Shown one piece after another: positions 19,471 to 28,500 of a DNA stretch of 64,000 nucleotides. The translations under genes were made by a program, and so were the position numbers. Source of the DNA: Bacteroidota bacterium (GTDB lineage: Bacteria > Bacteroidota > Bacteroidia > AKYH767-A > OLB10); assembly GCA_016714005.1 (NCBI GenBank), contig JADJOA010000014.1:186001-250000 (forward strand). The letters run 5' to 3'. Each line of letters opens with the position of its first letter. Position 1 is the stretch's first letter. Under the pieces are notes generated by a model, which was not told where the DNA came from, ran no database searches, and worked only from the letters and a program-made list of their open reading frames with translations.

Positions 19471-21171
19471 TTTTGTTCAATCTTCAAATCCTTTACATTA
19501 AGTTGCAGGTTGGTGTTGCCGTTAAAATAATTTTCTTCAATGTGGTAACAAACACTAAATGTTGTTCCTTTGTTAATCGGGTTAATGTGTTCACCAAAAC
19601 CAAAAGCTATTGCATCAAACGGAGGCTTGCTGCCGTTTTGTGTAAGAGATAGTTTTAAGTGATTGTTGCCTACTACTCTTCCTTTACCATTATCCTTTAC
19701 CAAAGAAGTTTTAAAAATAGGAGACATGTTTCCCGGGCCAAAGGTGCAAACTGTTTTAGCACATTAAAAAAGTTAGGTGTTATTTCAGTAAGATTAAGCT
19801 CTGCATCAATTTCAATTTCTTTTGCAGCATGTGCGGTTCAATGGTTGATGCAACTACCTTTTCAAACTCGGCAATAAATGGCTCCACATTTTCAGGTTTC
19901 ATTGTTAAACCTGCAGCGTACATGTGTCCGCCAAACTGATCTAACAAATGACTGCACGATTCAATGGCGTTATACACATCAAAATCTTTAACTGACCTTG
20001 CCGATCCTGATACTGTTCCATTTCCATTTGTAAGAACAATAGTTGGGCGGTAAAAAAATTTGTCAATTAAACGTGAAGCAACTATGCCAATAACACCTTT
20101 ATGCCAGTGTGGCTGATATACAACCGTGCTTTTATACTCAGTGTGGTTAGGATCCTGCCTTATTAAATCAACCGCCTCAATGGTTGTTTGCTCATCTTCT
20201 TCTTTTCTTCTTTTATTTTTATCCTGCAATAAGTCGCTCCCTGTTTTTGCCGTAGCGGCATTGGTGGAAGTTAAAAGTTCAACAGCATGTTTGCCGTGCT
20301 GCATTCTACCCGCTGCATTAATGCGGGGAGCTATTGTAAACACAATATCGTTAACAGTAACTTCTTTTGTGTAATTAGCTGCTTCCAATATTGCTTTAAT
20401 GCCGGGGCGCTTATTTGCATTCAGTTGCCTTAAGCCAAAATAAGTAAGCGTTCTATTTTCGCCAGTAACCGGAACAATATCTGCAGCAATGCTTATTGCC
20501 ACCAAATCAAGTAAGTGCTCAATTTCAAAAAAAGAAATACCTCTGTGTCGTGCAAATGCCTGCACCAGCTTAAAACCAATACCACATCCGCTTAACTCCT
20601 TATAAGGATAGTTACAATCTTCTCTTTTTTGGTCGAGAACGGCAACGGCAGCAGGTAAAACATTACCTGGACGGTGATGGTCGCAAATAATAAAATCTAT
20701 CCCTTGCTCGTTTGCATAATCAACTTTATCTATGGCTTTAATGCCACAGTCAAGTGCAATTATCAGCCTAAATCCATTCTCTTTTGCCCAATCAATTCCG
20801 TTTTTTGAAACTCCGTATCCTTCAGTGTATCTGTCAGGAATGTAAAAACCTGTTTCGGCAAAGTAGTTTTTAAAAAAAGTGTAAACCAATGCTACGGCAG
20901 TAGTCCCATCCACATCATAATCGCCATAAATCAAAACCTTTTCTTTTGATGTAATAGCTTTTTCAATACGGTTTATTGCTACATCCATATCCTTCATTAG
21001 GAATGGGTCGTGCAAAGAATCTAAAGTTGGCCTGAAAAAATCTTTTGCCTCATCATAAGTTCTAACGCCACGCTGCATCAGCAACTGTGCCAGTACCACG
21101 TTAATATTAAGTGCTTTGGCTAAAGCTGCAACTTCATCGGCATTAAAAGTATTTTTAGAAACCCAACGCAT
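19467..21171 (-). CDS. recJ: Single-stranded-DNA-specific 5'-3' exonuclease RecJ, two frameshifts
   Basis: RecJ degrades single-stranded DNA in recombination and mismatch repair. The N-terminal frame (to 19780) contains the DHH-family motifs VLIYGDYDVDGTTAVALVYT, LIIALDCGIKA, FIICDHHRPGNVLP and FTIAPRINAAGRM, all metal-binding signatures. The DHHA1 region follows (KGVIGIVASRLIDKFFYRPT; GGHMYAAGLTM). The OB-fold C-terminus is reached through frame changes near 19817 (an A run) and 19742 (tttgg), giving EIEIDAELNLTEITPNFFN and FGPGNMSPIFKTS, then ends at 19467. Merged length about 568 aa, normal for RecJ. Start ATG at 21171. It is convergent with the DUF4292 gene and their stop codons overlap. 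Confidence 0.94.
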
Positions 21172-21254
21172 TATTATAAATTAAAAAAGCCCTCGTGGGC
21201 GTTACGCGCAAAGGTAATTTATAATTCCAAAGAGGAGTATTAACACCAAACCCC

Positions 21255-21300
21255 AAAAAAATTGCCCTTGTGTTTTAATTAATCTATAACACAAGGGCAA
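21255..21300 (-). terminator. Rho-independent terminator of the sigma/anti-sigma operon
   Basis: A perfect 13-bp stem (21262-21274 with 21288-21300) with a 13-nt loop; read on the minus strand it is followed at once by a T tract (seven A on the plus strand at 21255-21261). It lies 19 bp after the stop of the 21320-22333 gene. Confidence 0.88.
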
Positions 21301-21319
21301 CTAAATTAGATTAAAAAAA

Positions 21320-22333
21320 TTACCGCTTAAACTTTACAGTGTTCTTTCCAATATCCTCACCATTTATTTTTTTATAAAGGTCAAGATATTTTTTATGTAA
21401 GGCTGAAGTTTGTTCTGCATCATTAATAGTAAAAGAACTTTGGGTGAGGGTTACTTTACGGGTATTCTCATCAAACAAATTATCCTTGGCCATTTCTTTT
21501 ATCATTGCTTGCGTAAAATCATTAGCACCTGATGGGGCAGCGGTACTACCACCGGCAATTTTAGCATCACCTTGTTCAATTAAATCAGCATACTTACCCC
21601 ACTCACCTTTTAAAACAGGCTCACCGTTTTTCTCTAATGATTCTAATTGTCCGTTTACATAATTGAGTTTAAAATTTCCTTTGCTGTTACTTAAAGAAAT
21701 GCTCTTCCGGTTTCCTACCTTGGTTTTAGATGTAACCTTGGCTTCGTTTGTAAGCACTTCTGTTTTTGATTTGTTTTCGTAGCCATCTACCTTTTTATAA
21801 ATAGGAGGTGGTGGTGCATTCTTACTGCCGCCAGCTGCAAACAAAGCCTCTTCTTCTTTGCTTTTTGGTTCTTTTTTATTGGTGGAAGCACCCGGAATTT
21901 CTAACGGCTGCTTTTCAACTGTAATCTCAGTATTTGATGCTTGTTGTTCTGTGGTGTTTTCCGATGCAGGGTTATCCGAAGAAACTTGTGAGCCGGATGA
22001 TGTATTACCTATGGTATTTTCTACTGCTGTTGGTGTAGTTGCCTGTGGTTCGGCAGTAACACTTGTTTGTGTTTGCGCTGATGGAATTGATTGCAAAGGT
22101 TTATCTTCCGACATAAACCATGCTCCTGCGCCAATGGCTATTGCTGCTATAATGGAAACCACTATCCAGGTTGAGGAGCCGCTTCTCCCTGCTGCCTTGC
22201 CTGCTTCATTCGCATTGTTTGCCTGCGAAAAAACATCACTTTTAAAGCGTGCGGCTACTTCGTCAAACCCAACCACGGGTTCGGCTTTGCGTGCCTGCTC
22301 AAAAATGGTGTTTAATTTTTTATTCTCTTCCAT
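21320..22333 (-). CDS. Single-pass membrane protein, putative anti-sigma factor
   Basis: 337 residues: a short cytoplasmic N-terminus (MEENKKLNTIFEQARKAEPV), one transmembrane helix (STWIVVSIIAAIAIGAGAWF, about residues 53-72), and a long periplasmic part. The first 100 residues outside the membrane are Ser/Thr/Ala/Gln-rich and probably disordered; the C-terminal part is better conserved-looking, with NFKLNYVNGQLESLEKNGEP. Position directly after an ECF sigma factor gene (35 bp) and the topology are those of anti-sigma factors, although a zinc-binding HxxxCxxC motif is absent. Function is inferred from neighbourhood; signal unknown. Confidence 0.65.
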   Translation of the reverse strand: MEENKKLNTIFEQARKAEPVVGFDEVAARFKSDVFSQANNANEAGKAAGRSGSSTWIVVSIIAAIAIGAGAWFMSEDKPLQSIPSAQTQTSVTAEPQATTPTAVENTIGNTSSGSQVSSDNPASENTTEQQASNTEITVEKQPLEIPGASTNKKEPKSKEEEALFAAGGSKNAPPPPIYKKVDGYENKSKTEVLTNEAKVTSKTKVGNRKSISLSNSKGNFKLNYVNGQLESLEKNGEPVLKGEWGKYADLIEQGDAKIAGGSTAAPSGANDFTQAMIKEMAKDNLFDENTRKVTLTQSSFTINDAEQTSALHKKYLDLYKKINGEDIGKNTVKFKR

Positions 22334-22368
22334 TTACTGATTTATTGCCGTTAGTTAATTACTGTCAA

Positions 22369-22872
22369 TTATACATTTTGTTTTTCCATGATTTCAATCA
22401 ATCTTTCACGAGCTCTTGCAATTCTTGATTTTACTGCCGATAATGAATCGCCTTGTATCTGCTGTATCTCATTTAATGATAGCCCGTTTATTTCAAACAT
22501 CACCAACGCCTCTCTTGCTTTTTCGGGTAATTCATTAATGGCTTTGTAAAGTTCTTTAAGTTCTGTTCTGCTCTCGGTGTTTGAAGCATGATCTACCAAA
22601 TCATCAGGCACCTCAGCAACAATCTTACGTTTTGATGCGTTTTTGTAAACAATTCTTGTTGCAATGGTGAACATATAGCTCAATAATGCCTCTTTGTTCC
22701 TAAGTTTTTCAAAATTCTCATACGTCTTTAAAAGCGTTTCGCTAATCACATCCTTAACATCTTCTTTATTCCAAACCATACTTTGAACAAAGCGGGTTAA
22801 GTTATCATGCAATGGCTGATAAGCTTTTAAAAACTCCTCATGGATATTTTTCTGTTCCTGTACGGGTAACAT
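22369..22872 (-). CDS. RNA polymerase sigma factor, ECF family
   Basis: 167 residues with the sigma-70 region 2 (HDNLTRFVQSMVWNKEDVKD and DVISETLLKTYENFEKLRNK, ending with the YMFTIATRIVYK -10 recognition helix) and region 4 (INELPEKAREALVMFEINGL, then SLNEIQQIQGDSLSAVKSRI, the helix-turn-helix). These factors redirect RNA polymerase to envelope or stress regulons and are held by a membrane partner, here likely the product of the next gene. The start ATG at 22872 is well placed. It is divergent from purC. Confidence 0.93.
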   Translation of the reverse strand: MLPVQEQKNIHEEFLKAYQPLHDNLTRFVQSMVWNKEDVKDVISETLLKTYENFEKLRNKEALLSYMFTIATRIVYKNASKRKIVAEVPDDLVDHASNTESRTELKELYKAINELPEKAREALVMFEINGLSLNEIQQIQGDSLSAVKSRIARARERLIEIMEKQNV

Positions 22873-22976
22873 ATATTCTTTTCTGGCTATTGGGTATGAG
22901 CGTGTTTTGACTAAAAAGTTGCAGGGCTGTAAAACTATTTATCAGATGTTTCTTATATAAAATTTATGATTTAATA

Positions 22977-22984
22977 TACTTTCG
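22977..22984 (+). promoter_or_regulatory. Possible -7 element of purC
   Basis: TACTTTCG differs by one base from the Bacteroidota -7 consensus TAnnTTTG and lies 19 bp before the purC ATG. I see no good -33 TTTG at the expected distance. Confidence 0.35.
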
Positions 22985-23002
22985 CCACGAATGTAAAAAT
23001 AT

Positions 23003-23947
23003 ATGGCTACAATTAGTCAAAGCGAGTTTAGCTTTACCGGACAAACCTCCTTTTACAGAGGTAAAGTACGCGATGTTTATACCATTGGAAACAAGGCACT
23101 TGTAATGGTGGTTAGCGACAGGGTTTCTGCATTTGATGTGGTACTGCCCCGTGCCATACCATATAAAGGCGAAGTGCTTAACCGCATTGCCGCTTACTTT
23201 TTAGATGCCACAAAAGATATTGTCCCCAATTGGGTTTTGGGCGTGCCCGATCCGCAGGTAACCATTGGCTTACCTTGCAAACCCATAAAAGTTGAAATGG
23301 TAATACGCGGTTTTTTAAGTGGACATGCCTGGCGCACTTATAAAAGTGGCGAGAGATATTTGTGCGGAGTAAAAATGCCTGATGGCTTAAAAGAAAGCGA
23401 TCCGTTTCCCGAGCCAATTATTACCCCCACAACCAAAGCTGATGCTGGGCACGATGCTGATATCAGCCGCAATGAAATAATTGCAAATGGAATTGTAAGA
23501 AAGGATGTTTACGAACAAATAGAATTTTATACAAAAGCACTTTACAAAAAGGGGTCCTACATGGCAGCTCAGCGTGGGTTAATTTTGGTGGATACAAAAT
23601 ATGAATTTGGAATTGCTGATGGCAAGGTTTATCTGATTGACGAAATACATACACCCGATTCTTCAAGATATTTTTATGCCGATGGCTACGCAGAAAGGCA
23701 ACAAAAAGGCGAAGCACAGAAGCAGTTATCAAAAGAATTTTTAAGGCAATGGCTCATTGAAAATAATTTTCAGGGATTGGAAGGGCAAACTGTTCCTGAA
23801 ATGACAGATGCTATTGTAGAAATGGTAAGCAACCGTTACATAGAACTTTTTGAAAAAATTACCGGCACCTCATTTAACCGACACGGAAATCAAAACGTTG
23901 AAGAACGAGTATTGAAAAACGTAGAGGCGTTTTTGAAAACGCTTTAG
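23003..23947 (+). CDS. purC: Phosphoribosylaminoimidazole-succinocarboxamide synthase (SAICAR synthetase)
   Basis: PurC joins CAIR and aspartate with ATP in purine synthesis, two steps after PurK. The 314-aa product is of the long type found in eukaryotes and Bacteroidota. Motifs: FYRGKVRDVYTIGNKALVMV, VVSDRVSAFDVVLPRAIPYK, VEMVIRGFLSGHAWRTYKSG, IITPTTKADAGHD, and LILVDTKYEFGIADGKVYLI with LIDEIHTPDSSRYF. The frame is intact. It is a single-gene unit here, with the divergent ECF sigma gene upstream and an unrelated secreted-protein gene 110 bp downstream. Confidence 0.97.
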   Translation: MATISQSEFSFTGQTSFYRGKVRDVYTIGNKALVMVVSDRVSAFDVVLPRAIPYKGEVLNRIAAYFLDATKDIVPNWVLGVPDPQVTIGLPCKPIKVEMVIRGFLSGHAWRTYKSGERYLCGVKMPDGLKESDPFPEPIITPTTKADAGHDADISRNEIIANGIVRKDVYEQIEFYTKALYKKGSYMAAQRGLILVDTKYEFGIADGKVYLIDEIHTPDSSRYFYADGYAERQQKGEAQKQLSKEFLRQWLIENNFQGLEGQTVPEMTDAIVEMVSNRYIELFEKITGTSFNRHGNQNVEERVLKNVEAFLKTL

Positions 23948-24057
23948 GAAAAACACTTTGTTCCTTAAACCTTACAATTGTAAGATGCTGTAATACCAAA
24001 CTTAAGACTTTGGTAATTGAGTACGCTGTTTGAACCATAAATGCAAACAACAATACC

Positions 24058-25158
24058 ATGCTCAATCCACACAATAAAATTTTTCTTGCCCTAACATTAC
24101 TTATCACTTCATCTTTATTTGTAAGTGCGCAGGAAAACAACTACGGCAATAAAATAATCAGCCTTGGTTTATCAGGCACTGAGTCGTACTCAGGCAAAAC
24201 AACCTTTATTGCAACAGATGCTGCAACAAACCAAAGTTACGAGCTTAACTCCGTACCAAATAATTTAGGAAGTATATACGGTAAGTTTATAACGTGTAAC
24301 AAAATCAACAATAATATTTACATGTTTGATGTGGGTGATGGAGTAAACACCGAAATTTCTGTTTGGGAGTTACAGGATAAAACCATTCGCCAACAAAATA
24401 AATTTATAGTAAAAAACAAAATCATCAATCAATGTGATTTTAACAGCAAAGGCATACTTTATTCAATAGAAGATTTTAATGCCGCAAAAAAAGAAGCACA
24501 GATTATTTCTTACAACTTGCTTGAAAACGCAGCCTTGGTTTTAAATGAAAAGAAAATAGTTTTTGATGATAAGCAAGAATTAAAAAGTATTGATGATGGC
24601 GATGTAACAATTACTTCAGATAACACAATGTATGCTTTGTTCTCCGGCAAAAATTCTGTTTTGTATGAGATAAAAAACTTTAATCAACCCAACTCGCTGT
24701 CAGAAGCAATTTATATAAATCAATTTCCTCAATATTGTTACTCCATTTACAGTGCCGATGGTAGTATTGTTGCTACAGGCAACACTTTGCAGCTAAAAAA
24801 CTACTACTACACATACCATCCGTCCGAAAAAACTTTTACAAAATGCATAGATGCTGTCAGCGAGCATTTGTTTTTTGAATCAGCTTATTTAAATGCAGAG
24901 GAAAAAAATAACGGTACGCCCATAGCTGATTTGCGGATAATACAAAACAATGAGCAAGCGCATTTGCAAGCGAACAACGGAGTATTCATCAATTCAAAAA
25001 TTGAAATATTAAACACTCAGGGTCAAATTGTACTTGCATCACAAGAAAATGATCAAAGCAGTTTTTCAACAAGAACCCTTAGCAATGGATTTTATTTTGC
25101 AAAGTGTATTGATGACCGTGGCATTTTGCATACCGAACCATTTTGCATAAACCGGTAA
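24058..25158 (+). CDS. Secreted protein with probable T9SS type A sorting domain
   Basis: 366 residues. The N-terminus is a signal peptide (MLNPHNKIFLALTLLITSSL to FVSAQENNYG). The middle has repeated short beta-strand units with tyrosine/asparagine, for example NNLGSIYGKFITCNKINNNI and QCDFNSKGILYSIEDFNA, which suggests a beta-propeller. The final 75 residues resemble a degenerate sorting domain: an IKIEILNTQGQIVLASQEN-like strand (INSKIEILNTQGQIVLAS) and LSNGFYFAKCIDDRGILHTE. It is therefore a candidate T9SS cargo, displayed on the surface or released. No catalytic motif is seen, and I do not recognise a named family. Confidence 0.7.
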   Translation: MLNPHNKIFLALTLLITSSLFVSAQENNYGNKIISLGLSGTESYSGKTTFIATDAATNQSYELNSVPNNLGSIYGKFITCNKINNNIYMFDVGDGVNTEISVWELQDKTIRQQNKFIVKNKIINQCDFNSKGILYSIEDFNAAKKEAQIISYNLLENAALVLNEKKIVFDDKQELKSIDDGDVTITSDNTMYALFSGKNSVLYEIKNFNQPNSLSEAIYINQFPQYCYSIYSADGSIVATGNTLQLKNYYYTYHPSEKTFTKCIDAVSEHLFFESAYLNAEEKNNGTPIADLRIIQNNEQAHLQANNGVFINSKIEILNTQGQIVLASQENDQSSFSTRTLSNGFYFAKCIDDRGILHTEPFCINR

Positions 25159-25558
25159 TACCGTAAGGGGCTATTTTTAACTGACTATTGTGAGTTTGTA
25201 ATCCCCAATTCACTAATCCCCATACAGCAGGGCTAAGGCCAAAAACCGGTTCTCAGCCTCTTCCGTATGGCTGCCGGCTTTGTGCGTATGGTTTGTGATA
25301 GGTTACGTTTAGTAAATAGTTGCTATCATCAGGTGCCATGCATTGCCGGTTTGGTTTCAACCATAGTGCATGCGTAAAGTATTTCCACCTTACAGGTCGC
25401 ATGAGTATATCAGGTGAAAATATTATCATCAGCCCATTATAACTAACTTATATTAACTATTGCTCTGTAAAAAAAGTGTATCATTTATTACTTAAGGCTT
25501 TTAATTAGAGCGCTGTTTAATATCATTGTTGCTTAACTAAATTAAACAATAGATATAC
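25159..25558. other. 400-bp gap without a gene, possible structured leader
   Basis: No plausible reading frame on either strand. The left half is noticeably more GC-rich than its surroundings and contains short complementary pieces: ccatac at 25220-25225 and gtatgg at 25265-25270 could close a stem-loop around ggctaaggcc and ggttctcagcc, and cgtatgg recurs at 25285-25291. The right half is AT-rich and probably holds the promoter of the metalloprotease gene. Confidence 0.35.
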
Positions 25559-28500
25559 ATGAGGAATTTTATGCTGGCAGTTTGCTTTTGCATGGCTGCG
25601 GTTCAGTTTGCATTTGCACAAACAGAACAAACACGAAAAGCTTTTACACCCATCACGCAAGGTGAAATAAAAGCTACCGGAGAAAGATTTACCGTACCCG
25701 TTACTTGCAAATTTTTAAAACTCAATTTAAGTGAAGTAACTTCCATGTTGCTTGCAGCGCCCAAAGAAGTTCTTTCTTCATCCAGGCAAACAGGTGGCTT
25801 ATTATTTGAAATGCCAATGGCTGACGGCAGTTATGAAACATTCCGTGTTTTTGAATACGATTTACTACATCCTGCTTTGGCGGCAAAGTTTCCGGGAATA
25901 AAAACCTTCACGGGGCAGGGAGTTACTGACCCATCTGCTACCATCAAATTAGATTTAACCGAGCAAGGGTTTCATGCAATGGTGCGCTCTCCAAAGGGCA
26001 GCGTGTTTATAGACCCCTATAACAAAAACACTACCGAAGAATACATCTGCTACTACAAGCACGATTTACAACGATCACAATCTTTTAATTGCGATCAGGT
26101 TTCAACATCAGAAGAAATGGAGCGCGAATTAAAAAACAACATTGGCTTACGAACCAACGGCACCCAACTGCGCACATACGATTTGGCATTGGCATGTACC
26201 GGTGAGTATGCTGCATTTTTTGGCGGAACTGTAGCTGGTGCTCAAGGTGGTATGACCACCACCATGAACCGCGTAAATGGAATTTATGAGGATGAGCTCT
26301 CAATAAGAATGCAATTTGTTGCAAACAACAACCTGATTATTTATACCAACTCATCTACTGACCCATATACCAATGGAAACGGAAGTACTATGCTCGGTCA
26401 AAACCAAACTACCTGCGATAACATTATTGGTTCGGCAAACTATGATATAGGACATGTGGTTAGCACCGGTGGAGGTGGAGTAGCTGGTTTAGGTGTGGTT
26501 TGCTCGGGTGGTAATAAAGCAAGAGGTGTTACAGGAAGTGGTTCTCCTACAGGTGATGCCTTTGATGTTGATTATGTTGCTCATGAAATGGGGCACCAGT
26601 TTGGTGGCTCGCATACCTTTAACAGTGCAACGGGCAGTTGCAGCGGTAACAGAACAGCATCGGCAGCTTTTGAACCCGGCAGCGGAATAACCATTCAGGC
26701 GTATGCCGGAATTTGTGGAAGTGATAACCTTGCATCAAACAGTATTGCCTATTTCCATGGGTACAGTTTAGATCAAATGATACAATTCTCAACTGTAAAC
26801 GGAGGAAACTCTTGCCCAACAACAACTGCTAATGGCAATACAGCACCTGTTGTTACCAATATGGCTTATAATTGTTCTATTCCCATTTCTACTCCGTTTG
26901 TTTTAACGGGCGCAGCCACAGATGCTAATGGTGATCCTTTAACTTATTCATGGGAAGAAAGAGATTTAGGAAATGCCGGTGCATGGAATGTGCAGTCAAC
27001 AGCAGCACCACAGTTCAGGACATTTACACCAACTACCGATCCATCAAGAACATTTCCAAAATTATCAGACATTATTAACAATACAACCACAATAGGTGAG
27101 TTGTTGCCCAATCAGGCTCGTACATTGCGTTTCAGGTTAACAGCAAGAGATAACCGGAATGGTGGCGGAGGCATTATGCATCCAGACACCAATGTAACCA
27201 TTGTAGTAGTAAATAGTGGTGGTGCGTTTGCTGTTACATCACCAAATACAGCAGTAAGCTGGGCAGGTGGTTCGTCACAAACTGTAACATGGAATGTTAG
27301 CGGAACTACTGCCAACGGTATCAATACAGCTAACGTAAAAATATCTTTAAGTACTGATGGAGGAAATACCTTCCCTACCGTATTGCTTGCTTCCACAGCC
27401 AATGATGGAACTGAAAGTGTTACGCTGCCAAATATTTCAACAACAACTGCAAGAATAAAAGTGGAGGCAGTAGGAAATATTTTCTTTGACATGAGTAATA
27501 CCAACTTTACGATCACGCTTTCGGCAGGGTTAACAACTATTACAACAGGGCTTGTTCCACTTGTAAGTTTTTGTGCAGGCACTACAATAGGGGTTCCGTT
27601 TACAATTAATGCGGCAGCCAATGCCGGAAATATTTTTACTGCACAGTTATCTGATTCTTTAGGCTCTTTCGCAAGTCCTGTTAATATCGGCACATTAGCA
27701 TCTACCACTGCCGGAACTATTTCTTGTATTGCTCCAACCAATACTCTTTATGGTAGTGGTTACAGGATTCGCGTGGTAAGTACGAATCCTGCCGTAACCG
27801 GAAGTGTTAATTCTGCCAGCCTTGGCATATCACCTCCGGTTGGGCCGGGCAGCGCCATAACTACATTCTCTACTACCTTCTGCGGAGGGTTACCCATTAC
27901 ATTCAACTGTGGACCAATTAGCAACGCAACCACATATAACTGGAGTGTACCTGTTGGTGCAACCATTACATCCGGTCAGGGAACGCAAACAGTTGTGGTT
28001 GCATTTCCAGCAGGCGGGCTAACAGGTAGCATGGCAGTGTTTGGAAGTAATGCATTTTGTTCAAACACTAATTTTTCGGTACTAAGTGTTACCGCTAATC
28101 CTGTTCCTATTCAGTTTAATGTTACAGGTGGGGGTGCTTATTGTGCAGGCGGAACAGGCGTTGCTGTTGGGGTTAGCGGATCTCAAACTGGAGTAAGTTA
28201 CCAGTTATTGAGAAACGGAATAAGCACCGGCTCACCCGCTAGCGGAACGGGGTCCGCAATTTCTTTTGGTTTACAAACTGTGGCGGGAAATTATACTGTG
28301 GTTGCAACATACCCAACAACCTGTAATGTAACCATGGTTGGTTCAGCAACTGTAACTGTTAACCCTAATCCAACACCTACAATTTCGGGTAGTTCATCAT
28401 TTTGCTCAGGTAGTTCTATAGTTTTAGATGCAGGTGCAGGTTACTCATCTTATAGTTGGATGCCTGGCGGAAATACACAGACCATTACTGTTACTGTTGG

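Noticed and set aside
21858..22340. 160-aa frame antisense to the anti-sigma gene
   Set aside because: Complement of a low-complexity Ser/Thr/Ala region; cysteine- and valine-rich shadow product.
27112..27741. 209-aa frame antisense to the metalloprotease
   Set aside because: Complement of repetitive Ig-like coding sequence; valine/alanine/proline-rich shadow with no signal or motif.
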